Assembly (NCBI GenBank): GCA_964344185.1
Contig: CAYFMN010000009.1
Coordinates: 1-64,000, forward strand
Length of the DNA: 64,000 bases
Source of the DNA: JAJDAT01 sp964344185
GTDB lineage: Bacteria > Nitrospinota > Nitrospinia > Nitrospinales > JAJDAT01
Direction: 5' to 3'
Every line of letters begins with the position of its first letter. Within the stretch, counting starts at the first letter, position 1. The notes under the pieces were generated by a model that saw only the letters and a list, made by a program, of their open reading frames with translations, did no database searches and had not been told where the DNA came from. Shown here piece after piece: positions 25,569 through 34,771 of the stretch. A program made the position numbers and the translations under genes.

Positions 25569-26506
25569 TCTCCTAACTCCCTATAAATTCGCTTAACGTC
25601 GTCGGATTCTTTTATTGATCTATGAAGGATTGGCGGAGTTTTGCCTTTCAACAACATCCTGATGCCAATCGGAATAAGTTCTAAAAGACCTTTTATATTA
25701 AAAAAACCTATTGATTCGACGGGTAGTTGATTCTCATTTAATCGCCCGCTATGCTTAACGGACTTAGCAAAAGACAAGGCATGCCTTGCCCCATTATTAT
25801 TATGAACGCCCTTTTCTAAGGCCGTTGCCATAATCTCTTTGATGCGATAAAAAGGTTGCGCCGGTTTGGGACAGCGTTCGACACATTCAGCGCAATGAGT
25901 GCAATCCCAAATACCTCCATATTCGCTTAACTCTTTTACTCTCTCTGTAGTCGCTTTATCCCGAGAGTCGTTTACAAATCTTTGGGCTTTAGCTAAAGCC
26001 GCAGGTCCCAAAAAGTTATCGTCCACCTCCAAAACATTACAATCAGAATAACAAGCGCCACACATAATACAAGTACTGGCATCGTCGATTAATCTAAATT
26101 CTTCTGGCGATTGAGTCCGCTCTTTTTTGGGCGCTGGGGTGTCGTTATGTAAATATGGTTTAACTTTATCAATTTTGTCCCAAAACGGCTTGAAGTCGAC
26201 AACCAAATCCTTAATAGGCTTCATATTACCTAAAGGCTCAATTGTAACTGTATCGTTTTTATCTGCGACATGTTCAGCCTGACGTTGGCAGGCTAAAATA
26301 GCGTGTCCATTGGCTTTGATAGCGCAAGAACCACAAATTGCGCTACGGCACGACATTCGATAAGACAAACTGCCATCTTGAGTCCATTTAATATCGTTTA
26401 AGCAATCCAAGACAGTTACGCCTTCCGTCGCATCGACTTTAAACTCTTCAAAGTAAGGCTCGGGTTGCTTCTCCGGATTATATCTTTTGATCCTAAATGT
26501 AGTCAT
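25565..26506 (-). CDS. sdhB: Succinate dehydrogenase/fumarate reductase iron-sulfur subunit
   Basis: The 313-residue protein binds a [2Fe-2S] cluster through Cys53, 58, 61 and 73, and a [4Fe-4S] cluster through Cys146, 149, 152 and 156. The third motif is Cys202, 205, 208 and 212. Cys205 stands where E. coli SdhB has Ile, so this site is expected to hold [4Fe-4S] instead of the usual [3Fe-4S]. This is known for the non-classical SdhABE type and agrees with the HdrB-like neighbour. The extra C-terminal region is about 60 residues longer than in E. coli. It is translationally coupled to sdhA upstream (1-base overlap). Confidence 0.94.
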   Translation of the reverse strand: MTTFRIKRYNPEKQPEPYFEEFKVDATEGVTVLDCLNDIKWTQDGSLSYRMSCRSAICGSCAIKANGHAILACQRQAEHVADKNDTVTIEPLGNMKPIKDLVVDFKPFWDKIDKVKPYLHNDTPAPKKERTQSPEEFRLIDDASTCIMCGACYSDCNVLEVDDNFLGPAALAKAQRFVNDSRDKATTERVKELSEYGGIWDCTHCAECVERCPKPAQPFYRIKEIMATALEKGVHNNNGARHALSFAKSVKHSGRLNENQLPVESIGFFNIKGLLELIPIGIRMLLKGKTPPILHRSIKESDDVKRIYRELGE

Positions 26507-28230
26507 TAATAGGTTCTTTCTTTTGGTTGGTATTTGGTAATGACAACAGGTTTATATTTAATATCAATAGAATCGCCTTCTGTTTTATAAAGCATGGAAT
26601 GCTTTAAAAAGTTTTCATCGTCCCTCTTATCAAAATCAGTTCGAAAATGACCTCCTCGCGATTCTTTTCTATTCAACGCAGCAGTAGAAATAATCTCGGC
26701 CATTTTTAGCATGTTGCCTAACTCAAGGATTTCATAAATCTCGGTATTAAATAATTTACCTTTATCAGTAACTTTTCCTTTTTTATAACGCACTTGCAGC
26801 TTTTTCAGAGTTTCGACACATTCTTTTAAACGATCTTCATCACGAAAAACACCGCAGTTAGCCATCATGATTTCTTTCATTTCGTTACGAATGTTATTAT
26901 AGCTTTCAGTTCCATCACTCTGATAAACTTCTTCAATTATTTTAAGAACTTTAGTCTTTTGATGGCTTTCGTTGATTTTTTCAAATCCAATTTTCCTTGC
27001 ATACTCTAAAGCCGCCTTACCAGCTCTCTCGCCAAACACGACTGCCTCTAATAGAGAATTTGTACCAAGTCGATTGCCGCCATGAACCGAAACGCAAGCG
27101 CACTCGCCTGCCGCAAAAAACCCAGGCATGTGAGTACCCTCGGCGTCTACAATTACTTGGCCATAAATGTCGGTTGGAATACCCCCCATAGAATAATGAG
27201 CGGTTGGCTGAATCGGTAATGGATCTTTGATGCAATCTACACCGATAAAATCTATGCCTAGTTGCCGTATTTGAGGAAGCCTTTCCATAATACGAGCTTC
27301 TCCCAAATGCGTAAGATCTAAATTAATGAAACCTTCTCCAGGCCCTTTTCCCCCACCACCTCTACCAGCGTCAATTTCGCTCTGCTCAGCGCGAGCGACA
27401 ATATCTCTTGGGGCTAACTCCATACGTGATGGCGCATATTTTTCCATGAAACGCTCGCCATTTCCATTTACTAAATAACCGCCCTCTCCACGCGCTGCCT
27501 CGGAAAATAAAATTCCTTGCCGATACAACCCCGATGGATGAAATTGAACAAACTCAGCATCTTCAATAGGTATACCTGCGTTATAAGCGGCAATAGCGCC
27601 GTCTGCCGTGCTGGCAAATGCGTTTGAAGTAATTTTAAATACTCGACCGTATCCCCCTGTCGCAAAAATAACGGCTTTACCTTGAATAACTTCGACTTCT
27701 CCAGTTCGAATATTACTAACGACAATTCCTTTACACTGCCCATCTTCTATAATTAATGAATGCATACTCCATTCGGAATAAATCTTAATGGATTTGCTCT
27801 CCTTTAATATTTGCTCATGCAGGGCATGCAATACAGCATGGCCAGTGCGATCTGCGGAAAAACAAGCTCTAGGCTTTGAATGCCCGCCAAAGCTTCTTTG
27901 CGCAATTTTCCCATCAGACGTTCGACTAAAAACACACCCCATTCGTTCTAATTCGTAGATAATCCGTGGAGCCGCTTTAACGTATTCTTCAACTGCGTCT
28001 TGATCGTTTAAGTAGTCTCCGCCCTTGACCGTATCAAACATATGCTCTTCCCAACTATCGCTTTCAACATTACCCAAACTTGCGGCAATTCCACCCTGCG
28101 CCGCTCCAGAATGGGATCTGGTGGGGTACACTTTGCTTAATACGGCAACGTCTAGTTCTTTACAAACTTCCAACGCCGCTCTCATTCCAGCCAAACCAGA
28201 ACCAACGATCACTACGTCATGCTTTATCAT
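26506..28230 (-). CDS. sdhA: Succinate dehydrogenase/fumarate reductase flavoprotein
   Basis: The 574-residue flavoprotein has GSGLAGMRAAL (FAD ADP-binding), SHSGAAQGGIAA with the His that carries covalent FAD, HPSGLY in the active site and the substrate Arg in APRDIVARA. AHYSMGG and NRLGTNSLLEA follow. There is no Tat signal, so the complex works on the cytoplasmic side. It interconverts fumarate and succinate. It is the first gene of sdhA-sdhB-hdrB-like, with no SdhC/D. In an rTCA organism it would run as fumarate reductase; the direction cannot be told from sequence. Confidence 0.95.
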   Translation of the reverse strand: MIKHDVVIVGSGLAGMRAALEVCKELDVAVLSKVYPTRSHSGAAQGGIAASLGNVESDSWEEHMFDTVKGGDYLNDQDAVEEYVKAAPRIIYELERMGCVFSRTSDGKIAQRSFGGHSKPRACFSADRTGHAVLHALHEQILKESKSIKIYSEWSMHSLIIEDGQCKGIVVSNIRTGEVEVIQGKAVIFATGGYGRVFKITSNAFASTADGAIAAYNAGIPIEDAEFVQFHPSGLYRQGILFSEAARGEGGYLVNGNGERFMEKYAPSRMELAPRDIVARAEQSEIDAGRGGGGKGPGEGFINLDLTHLGEARIMERLPQIRQLGIDFIGVDCIKDPLPIQPTAHYSMGGIPTDIYGQVIVDAEGTHMPGFFAAGECACVSVHGGNRLGTNSLLEAVVFGERAGKAALEYARKIGFEKINESHQKTKVLKIIEEVYQSDGTESYNNIRNEMKEIMMANCGVFRDEDRLKECVETLKKLQVRYKKGKVTDKGKLFNTEIYEILELGNMLKMAEIISTAALNRKESRGGHFRTDFDKRDDENFLKHSMLYKTEGDSIDIKYKPVVITKYQPKERTY

Positions 28231-28467
28231 TTTAAATTCTAAACCTTACAAAAAAGCTTTTAACCGCCCAACAAATCAACCTTATTCGAGGGGCGTTTAT
28301 AATCAAAAAAGTGCCATTCAACCATTTATCGTCCTTTCCGTCAATAAAAATAAAGAATTGAACTTGCAAACCTTTGTAAACATTTTTAGAATACATTCGT
28401 TATTTAAGGACTAAAATCAAATGCTTCTAAAAAGCACACCAAATCTTCTTTATACTAGTCTTCTGTT

Positions 28468-29799
28468 TTGACTTCTCCTTCTACTATCAAATTCGAATCT
28501 TTAGATATCCCAGAGTTAGTTCTCAAAGGAATTGCAGACGCTGGATTCGATAATTGTACTCCTATCCAAGCTAAAACGTTACCTATTTCGCTAAAAGGAA
28601 AAGATGTTGCAGGTCAAGCTCAAACAGGCACTGGAAAAACCGCAGCCTTTTTAATCTCGCTTTTTTCACATTTAGTTAGAAATGAAGCTCCAGATTCAAA
28701 ACGACCCGACTGGGTAGCCCCCAGGGCTTTAATAATAGCCCCAACTCGTGAATTAGCTCGCCAAATACTAAAAGATGCCGACATTTTAGGCAAATATTGC
28801 AATTTTAAAACGCTTTGCATTCATGGCGGTATCGACTACGAAAAACAAAAAAATAAAATCAAAACTGGAATCGATATTCTTATAGTCACACCTGGCAGGC
28901 TAATTGACTTTTATAAACAAAAGTTTTTTAGCTTAAAGTCGGTAGAAGTTTTGGTTATTGACGAGGCTGACAGGCTTTTTGATATGGGCTTTATCCAAGA
29001 TACTCGTTATATTTTAAGAAATATTGCTCCTTATAATAAGCGACTTTCGATGCTTTTTTCGGCAACTTTATCACATCAAGTCATGGAGCTTTGCTACGAG
29101 CATATGAATAACGCTGAAAAAGTAGCTATTGAACCAGAAAAAATCGTGGTTGACGAAGTAGAACAGTCAATTTACCACGTCGGTTCGACAGAAAAGCTAA
29201 ATCTACTATTTGGCTTACTTAAAAAAGAGGGAGCCGAAAAAACCATCATTTTCTGCAATACTAAGAAAGCAGCCGAAAATGTTGAGGCTCAGCTCAGTCA
29301 CAATGGTTATAAAGCTTCTCAAATTAGCGGTGATGTTAACCAAAGGGTTCGAATTCGAGTGTTGGAAAAATTTGGTTCCGGAGAAATCGATATTTTAATA
29401 GCCACTGACGTAGCTTCCCGAGGGCTTCATATCGACGATATAAGCCACGTCATAAACTATGATATTCCTCAAGATCCAGAGGACTACATTCACCGAATTG
29501 GCCGAACGGCAAGAGCTGGAGCCAAGGGAATTGCCATTTCCTTAGGATGTGAAGATTACATCCAACATTTGGAACGAATAGAAGAAACTTTAAAAAACAA
29601 AATTCCTGTAGTTTGGCCTGAAGACCAATTATTCGTCGATTACCAGACCGCCCCCCCACGGCCGGAAAAAGAAAGGAATAGTCCCCCTCCAAGAAGAAAC
29701 GGATCGTCCCGAAATGGATCGCGACCTCCCCGAGGCCGAGGTCGTCCACCTAGAAGAAATACCCGCAATCCCCGACGCGGCGGCCCTTCTAAAGGCTAA
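28468..29799 (+). CDS. DEAD-box RNA helicase (RhlE-like)
   Basis: The 443-residue helicase has the full motif set: Q motif before CTPIQ, AQTGTGKTAAF (I), PTRELA (Ia), TPGR (Ib), IDEADRLFDMGF (II), FSATL (III), CNTKKAAE (IV), TDVASRG (V) and HRIGRTARAG (VI). The tail (about 385-443) is rich in Arg, Pro and Gly, as in RhlE/RhlB tails that bind RNA or RNase E. It starts at TTG 28468. Probable roles are cold adaptation, ribosome assembly or RNA decay. Confidence 0.95.
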   Translation: MTSPSTIKFESLDIPELVLKGIADAGFDNCTPIQAKTLPISLKGKDVAGQAQTGTGKTAAFLISLFSHLVRNEAPDSKRPDWVAPRALIIAPTRELARQILKDADILGKYCNFKTLCIHGGIDYEKQKNKIKTGIDILIVTPGRLIDFYKQKFFSLKSVEVLVIDEADRLFDMGFIQDTRYILRNIAPYNKRLSMLFSATLSHQVMELCYEHMNNAEKVAIEPEKIVVDEVEQSIYHVGSTEKLNLLFGLLKKEGAEKTIIFCNTKKAAENVEAQLSHNGYKASQISGDVNQRVRIRVLEKFGSGEIDILIATDVASRGLHIDDISHVINYDIPQDPEDYIHRIGRTARAGAKGIAISLGCEDYIQHLERIEETLKNKIPVVWPEDQLFVDYQTAPPRPEKERNSPPPRRNGSSRNGSRPPRGRGRPPRRNTRNPRRGGPSKG

Positions 29800-30300
29800 T
29801 TTTTCAACCAGAATTTATTAGAATGCACCCCAGCGTTTAAATTCGCTACCTAAGTTTATGATCAATTGTCGTCTTTGCAACAAACTTAAAGAACCTTAAT
29901 TTCATTTAATTCATATCCAATTTCCTTATTTCTACAACCAATTATAGAATAATTTAATTACGAAAATCTCTTCACACACCACATAAAAACCTAATATATT
30001 ACATTAATAAAAATCACAAAAATAATGAATATCATTAAACTTTAATTAAAAAAATAAACTCTCTTTAAAAACGTATCATGATGGAATCGCCAAAACAAAA
30101 CCAGCTCTTGCCCCTAAAGTTTTAATGTTGTTGACCCGAATCAACCCTCCATTTAATATTAAAGGCCAAAGCAAAGAATAAAAGAGTCTTTTTATCTTTT
30201 ATTGACCTAAAATATTATATTGCTGATAGTTTTAGTGACAAATTTTTATTTTATATTTAAAATTTATAAGCAAACTATTTATAAGCTATTAAGAGGTCTT
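29800..30300. other. 500-bp gap between helicase and carbonic anhydrase
   Basis: The stretch is very AT-rich and I see no convincing gene. The minus strand around 30072-30177 has a short frame reading WPLILNGGLIRVNNIK, ending before the carbonic anhydrase promoter region. It has no start codon and may be a gene remnant. Confidence 0.4.
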
Positions 30301-31095
30301 ATGTCCTTAAAAAGTAGTTCATTGAAAATAGCATTAATTTTATTCACTTTAATTTTTTTTCAAAAGTTTATTGCCCCGACAATTTTACCAGCAAACGATA
30401 ACGATCCCACCCTTCCATGGGGATATGAAGGAGGTACTGGACCTGAACACTGGGGAGGAATAGAAAAAGATCACGAAAAACACCTTATGTGCCGGGAAGG
30501 AGTTCGGCAATCGCCAATAAATATCGACCATGTACCTGGATTTAAGCTAGCAAAGCTAAACTATCATTATGCTAAAACGCCAATAAACCTCATAAACAAT
30601 AGCCATACTATTCTTTTGAAATACCAATCCGGGAGCTTTGTGGAGTGGGACGAAGAAAAATTCGAATTAATACAAATCCATTTCCACCATCCGAGCGAAC
30701 ACCGTGTTAACGGAAAAGCTTATCCGATGGAAATTCATCTTGTTCACAAAACTCCTGAACATGATTATATTGTAATCGCCATTTTCGCCCAAACAGGTAA
30801 ATATAATCCAGCCATACAAAAATTATGGAGTAAAATCCCGACTGAAATTGATAAAGTGTATAAATATGACAATGAATCTATTTCGGCAAACGAACTCCTA
30901 CCTTCTTAAAGAGAATACTTTTATTATAATGGCTCGCTAACCACACCACCTTGTTCCGAAAACGTCACTTGGTTTGTGCTGGAAGAGCCTGTCAATGTTT
31001 CCAAAGAGCAAGTTGAACACTTTCAAAAATATATTGATCACAACGCCCGCCCCACCCAAAAAGTAAACCACAGGATAATCGTAAAGATAAAATAA
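30301..31095 (+). pseudogene. Alpha-carbonic anhydrase interrupted by an in-frame TAA
   Basis: ATG 30301 (after AGAGGTCTT) opens an exported alpha-type carbonic anhydrase (signal peptide about 1-28). It has GPEHWGG, RQSPINI and zinc ligands His127, His129 (IHFH) and His146 (EIHLVH). Codon 203 is TAA (30907-30909). The same frame then continues without break for 61 codons with REYFYYNGSLTTPPCSENV, the conserved gate Thr pair and the second disulfide Cys, to TAA 31093-31095. The 202-residue product would lack these elements. No frameshift is present. A recent nonsense mutation, readthrough or sequencing error are all possible. The enzyme would convert CO2/bicarbonate in the periplasm. Confidence 0.88.
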
Positions 31096-31601
31096 TCATT
31101 TAGTTTCAAATAGTTAAAAAGAAAAACCTAAAAATAGACATTAATAAAAATATTGAGTTTTCTTTCAAGAATTAGTGTACGTAAGCAACCTCTACCCATG
31201 AAAAAACTCGCCGTTTTTCGTTCCTAGGCTTCTCAACTATCAAACTAGAAAATCAACATTTCCGAGGAACATTGGGGTCTCCACACTCCGGTCTAAATGA
31301 ATTTGGCTAATTCTTTTTTAAATCAAAGTTTTAAGCCCTAATAAGTTTTAAAACATCAAATCGGAAAAATTCACCGTAAATCATCTTAATCAAAGAAAAA
31401 ATTCCTACCTAATCGTAATCTCTCTAACTGTAGCAACTCAAAATGACGCGTAATAAAAACATAAATTATTATTTTATAAATAGTTATCTCTCTATTACTG
31501 TTTTCCTTCAAACATTTGCAAGTTTTGGCACGATTCTTCCATTAAAAAATTGAACGTCAATAAGCCGCTATCAGGAAAATACTTAGTTTGGAGAAAATGA
31601 A
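31096..31601. other. 505-bp gap before the EF-hand genes
   Basis: AT-rich with no intact gene. ATG 31198 opens MKKLAVFRS but stops after nine codons, followed in other frames by short fragments. The last 75 bases contain the sigma-54-like site listed separately. Confidence 0.4.
31526..31541 (+). promoter_or_regulatory. Possible sigma-54 promoter upstream of EF-hand genes
   Basis: TGGCACGATTCTTCCA matches the -24/-12 pattern (TGGCAC-N5-TTGC) at the -24 element and in spacing. The -12 element reads TTCC instead of TTGC, a serious mismatch. It lies 60 bases before the 31602 start. Confidence 0.4.
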
Positions 31602-32021
31602 ATGAAAGAAATTGCTCGGTTAGGCTCTCTTTTAGAACAAGGTTTAAAACCAAATTCAGAAGCTCGATTAGTTGGATTCAATATAGGTTCCAACGGAAAT
31701 TTGGATTTCCATGAGGTTCAAAAATATGTCGAAGAAAGGCGCGAAAACGAGCGATTGCTTGAAGGCATTCAGCAAATTGATTATAGCGGAGATGGAGAAA
31801 TTAGTTTAGAGGAGCTTAGAGCTCTTCGAACTAAAATCGTTGTAGAACAATTTTCCAAATCAGATAAGGACAACGGCTTAGTCAGCAATTCTGATCTAAA
31901 TACTTTCTTTGGAGCGGCTGACGGCCGTAGCACAGAACGATCAGATATCTTCAACCCAGGCGATATCGACGGCGATGGGGAAATCTCGCTAGAAGAACTG
32001 GAAGCTATACGAAGGAGATAA
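31602..32021 (+). CDS. EF-hand calcium-binding protein
   Basis: The 139-residue protein has two canonical EF-hand loops, DYSGDGEISLEE (about 66-77) and DIDGDGEISLEE (about 122-133), and a degenerate one, NIGSNGNLDFHE (about 27-38). Another weak loop, SDKDNGLVSNSD, lies near 86-97. No signal peptide is seen, so it is probably a cytoplasmic calcium sensor or buffer. ATG 31602 follows GGAGAAAATGAA. A hairpin (32028-32042) separates it from a second EF-hand gene. The NtrC-type regulator gene faces the pair from downstream. Confidence 0.85.
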   Translation: MKEIARLGSLLEQGLKPNSEARLVGFNIGSNGNLDFHEVQKYVEERRENERLLEGIQQIDYSGDGEISLEELRALRTKIVVEQFSKSDKDNGLVSNSDLNTFFGAADGRSTERSDIFNPGDIDGDGEISLEELEAIRRR

Positions 32022-32027
32022 AATTAT

Positions 32028-32042
32028 GGGGAAGCCTTCCCC
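32028..32042. other. Short hairpin between the two EF-hand genes
   Basis: GGGGAA and TTCCCC form a perfect 6-bp stem around GCC, 7 bases after the first stop codon. There is no clear T-run, so it may be a weak terminator or an RNA stabiliser. Confidence 0.4.
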
Positions 32043-32077
32043 CTATCTTTGAATTTCAGGAAATACATGGAGATTCT

Positions 32078-32347
32078 ATGATTTACGGAATTTTTGATCG
32101 CAGTCTAGATGCTGTAAGGTATCAACCAAAAATAAGAAATTATTCCGCCACCGCTACTTTGGATTTTGCTGAAATCCAGAAAAATATTCAGGAAAGAAAG
32201 CTATGGGAAATTTCTAACGGTATCAATGTTAATGGCGACGCAAACCTAAGCATTGACGAAATGAAGCATACTAGAACCAATACCGCCTATCGTTACATAA
32301 AGCGCCAAGACCAAACAGAAAGTATTGGAATTGTGCAAGGAGAATAA
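32078..32347 (+). CDS. Small EF-hand-like protein
   Basis: The 89-residue protein contains one EF-hand-like loop, NVNGDANLSIDE (about 50-61), preceded by LDFAEIQKNIQERKLWE. That segment parallels LDFHEVQKYVEERRENE of the upstream EF-hand protein, so it looks like a shortened paralogue. No signal peptide is visible. ATG 32078 follows CATGGAGATT. It converges with the regulator gene at 32374, with 26 bases between stop codons. Confidence 0.7.
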   Translation: MIYGIFDRSLDAVRYQPKIRNYSATATLDFAEIQKNIQERKLWEISNGINVNGDANLSIDEMKHTRTNTAYRYIKRQDQTESIGIVQGE

Positions 32348-32373
32348 AATCCAAATCTCCTCTACAGCGCTAT

Positions 32374-33783
32374 TCAAAGATCATATTTCTTAACCATTCG
32401 GTAGACCGTACTCTTTCCTAACCCCAGCTCTTTTGCCGCTTGAAGTACATTCCCATCGGTGGCAGCCAAAGCATTTCGCAAGGTTTGCTCTAGAACTTTT
32501 TCATAAGGAATTATCGGAGAAATCCCTGTAGAAGCTGAAGATTCTTTTTCCAATTCATTATTACTTTTAGAAGCTAAATCTTTCGGCATGGAAACTATTA
32601 GGGAAGGCGCTGCTTGGAACACTTCATCCGGTAAACAATCCAAATCGATAACCCCGGTTTCATTAATAATCATCGCTTGATATATAGCGTTTTCCAACTG
32701 TCTTATATTACCTGGCCATTGATACTTAGTTAGAGCCTCCATTGCTCCCGGCGTAAACGAGTGAATATCTTTATTTAATTCTTCTTTATATTTTTCTAAA
32801 AAATGTAAACACAAAAGAGGGATATCCTCGACACGCTCCCGTAAAGGAGGAATTTCCATAGGGAAAACAGCTAGTCTGTAATAAAGGTCTTCTCGAAAGC
32901 GCCCTTCTTCTACTTCTATTTTTAAATCTTTGTTAGTAGCGGCAATCACTCTAGTATCAACCTGAATTTTCTGATTATCTCCTACTCGCTCGAAGTTTCT
33001 TTCTTGTAAAAACCGAAGAAATTTAGTCTGAGTTTCTAGGTTCATCTCGGCAACCTCGTCAAGAAATAAAGTTCCGCCATTAGCCAACTCTAATTTTCCA
33101 ATACGCGACTCAGTTGCGCCAGTAAAGGCTCCTTTTTTATGACCAAATAATTCACTTTCTTGTAAAGTTTCAGGAATAGCTCCGCAATTAATATCTACAA
33201 ATAAACCTTGCGAATAGGGACTATTTTGGTGAATTGCACGCGCGAGTAGCTCTTTACCCGTTCCGCTTTCGCCTAAAATTAAAACGCTTGCTTTACTATT
33301 TTCTACTTTGTGGGCTTTTGCCAGCATGCCAGCTAGAGATTTACTTTTTCCGATAATACCTTCCGGATTGGTTCCTTGCCTTAACTCTTCTTCTAACCTG
33401 CGGACTTTCCGTTTAAGAGAAAATTGTTCAATCGCTTTTTCTAAAGTTGTAATTAAGCGGGTTTCGTCAAAGGGCTTTACGATATAATCATACGCTCCCA
33501 TTTTTATGGCTTTTACCGCAGTTTCCGCGTTGTCGATACTGGTCGCCATGATAACTGGAATATCTTTATCTGCCTTTTGAATCCCCTCTAAAGTTTCCAA
33601 ACCTCCGATACCTGGCATCATCAAGTCCAACACAATAGCAATAGGATCTTTATCCAACTCTTTAAGACAAGTTTCTCCGTTTTCAAAATCCGCAACTTGA
33701 TACCCCTTCTCTTCCAACCATATTTTTAAGAGACCGCGAATTTGTGGATCGTCGTCTACTGTGAAAATAAGTTCATTTGACAT
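32374..33783 (-). CDS. Sigma-54-dependent response regulator (NtrC family)
   Basis: The 469-residue protein has a receiver domain (phospho-acceptor Asp53 in IVLDLMMPG; Lys in YIVKPF). A sigma-54 AAA+ domain (about 138-370) follows with Walker A GESGTGKE, the sigma-54 loop GAFTGA and Walker B GTLFLDEVAE. The C-terminal Fis-type HTH reads VLQAAKELGLGKSTVYR. All activator elements are intact. No histidine kinase gene adjoins. It may activate the EF-hand or other genes via RpoN in this window, but the targets are not known. Confidence 0.95.
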   Translation of the reverse strand: MSNELIFTVDDDPQIRGLLKIWLEEKGYQVADFENGETCLKELDKDPIAIVLDLMMPGIGGLETLEGIQKADKDIPVIMATSIDNAETAVKAIKMGAYDYIVKPFDETRLITTLEKAIEQFSLKRKVRRLEEELRQGTNPEGIIGKSKSLAGMLAKAHKVENSKASVLILGESGTGKELLARAIHQNSPYSQGLFVDINCGAIPETLQESELFGHKKGAFTGATESRIGKLELANGGTLFLDEVAEMNLETQTKFLRFLQERNFERVGDNQKIQVDTRVIAATNKDLKIEVEEGRFREDLYYRLAVFPMEIPPLRERVEDIPLLCLHFLEKYKEELNKDIHSFTPGAMEALTKYQWPGNIRQLENAIYQAMIINETGVIDLDCLPDEVFQAAPSLIVSMPKDLASKSNNELEKESSASTGISPIIPYEKVLEQTLRNALAATDGNVLQAAKELGLGKSTVYRMVKKYDL

Positions 33784-33903
33784 AAAAAATCAGAAAATCA
33801 ATACCTTTACATTAGATGAAATTAAATATAATATCATAATCACATCTCTTAAATTAGATTCCATAAGCTAGACAAATTTCCAAGCAATAACAAGGAGAAT
33901 AAA

Positions 33904-34527
33904 ATGACGATTTGCGTTACCCGTAAATTAATTGCTATTTTTATCATTTCCGTTTTATTCAACGGTTGCACAACCGTGCTAACGGAAACCGCCAAAAAAG
34001 CTCTTGAAACTCGAACTACAGAAGATCAAGTAACCGATACTAAAATTGGCGCGGGAATTTTGGATCGATGGACAGATAAAGATAAAGGACTTATATTAGA
34101 CGTTAGCGCCGACGTTTGGGAACAACGAGTTTTGTTGACCGGTACCTTAGACAACGCAAATTTGATTAAAGAAGTGGTTGCACTAGCAAGTCAAGACAAT
34201 CGTATTAAAAAGGTTTATAACGAAATTTTACTTGTTTCAACAGCGGAAAAAGAAAAAAGAAGAGCTGAACAAGAAGAAAAGAAAGAAGGAGGAGTTGGAC
34301 AAAGCGTTAATGACTTTTGGATTTCCACTAAGATACAAGGTCAACTTATTGCTGCAAATGGGGTTAAATCGGTTAATTACCGATGGCGATCTGTACTTAA
34401 TAAAGTTTATGTTATTGGTAAAGCGCGATTTCAGGGCGAAAAAGACGCCGTACTAAAAATCATTAGAGAAACAAAAGGGGTGTTATCCGTAACTGAATAT
34501 ATAGAAGTTATTCCCCCAGCAGCGTAA
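33904..34527 (+). CDS. BON-domain lipoprotein
   Basis: The 207-residue protein has a lipoprotein signal (lipobox LFNGC near residue 22). A first BON domain (about 38-115, VTDTKIGAGI.. VLLTGTLDN.. VYNEILL) and a second (about 135-205, DFWISTKIQGQLIA.. KVYVIGKARF.. VTEYIEV) flank a Lys/Glu-rich linker. BON proteins such as OsmY and DolP bind phospholipid and support envelope integrity. ATG 33904 follows AAGGAGAATAAA. It is divergent from the regulator gene. Confidence 0.9.
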   Translation: MTICVTRKLIAIFIISVLFNGCTTVLTETAKKALETRTTEDQVTDTKIGAGILDRWTDKDKGLILDVSADVWEQRVLLTGTLDNANLIKEVVALASQDNRIKKVYNEILLVSTAEKEKRRAEQEEKKEGGVGQSVNDFWISTKIQGQLIAANGVKSVNYRWRSVLNKVYVIGKARFQGEKDAVLKIIRETKGVLSVTEYIEVIPPAA

Positions 34528-34566
34528 ACTTTTAAGAGGACTTCTAACAATTGGCATTTTTACTGG

Positions 34567-34634
34567 TTTGCTATCGCCTAGCCCTTGAATTTAAGGACCA
34601 GGCTCCTGGCAAATCTGAATTTTTAGAGATTCCT
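34567..34634. repeat. REP-like dispersed hairpin repeat, copy B
   Basis: This plus-orientation copy begins GTTTGCTATCGCCTAGCCC and ends TTTTTAGAGATTCC. The core arms GCCTAGCCCTT and AAGGACCAGGC can pair with two mismatches. It shares both ends with copy A near 2.1 kb. Confidence 0.7.
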
Positions 34635-34771
34635 TTTAATTAATAATGGTTCATGGCTGGATATTAAACCTTTTATCGGCTCTTAATTAGTTATGGACCA
34701 TATTTATTTTAAAAACTAACTTGAAGACTTTCATTAAATGATTTTTTTAAAGAAACCACTCTGGAGCGTTC

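Noticed and set aside
30072..30177. Minus-strand fragment reading WPLILNGGLIRVNNIK
   Set aside because: It has no start codon and no recognised family; too short to call a gene remnant with confidence.
31198..31320. Start of a signal peptide (MKKLAVFRS) and HWG-like fragment, considered as a second carbonic anhydrase remnant
   Set aside because: Similarity is limited to a few residues with stops and shifts; not supportable.
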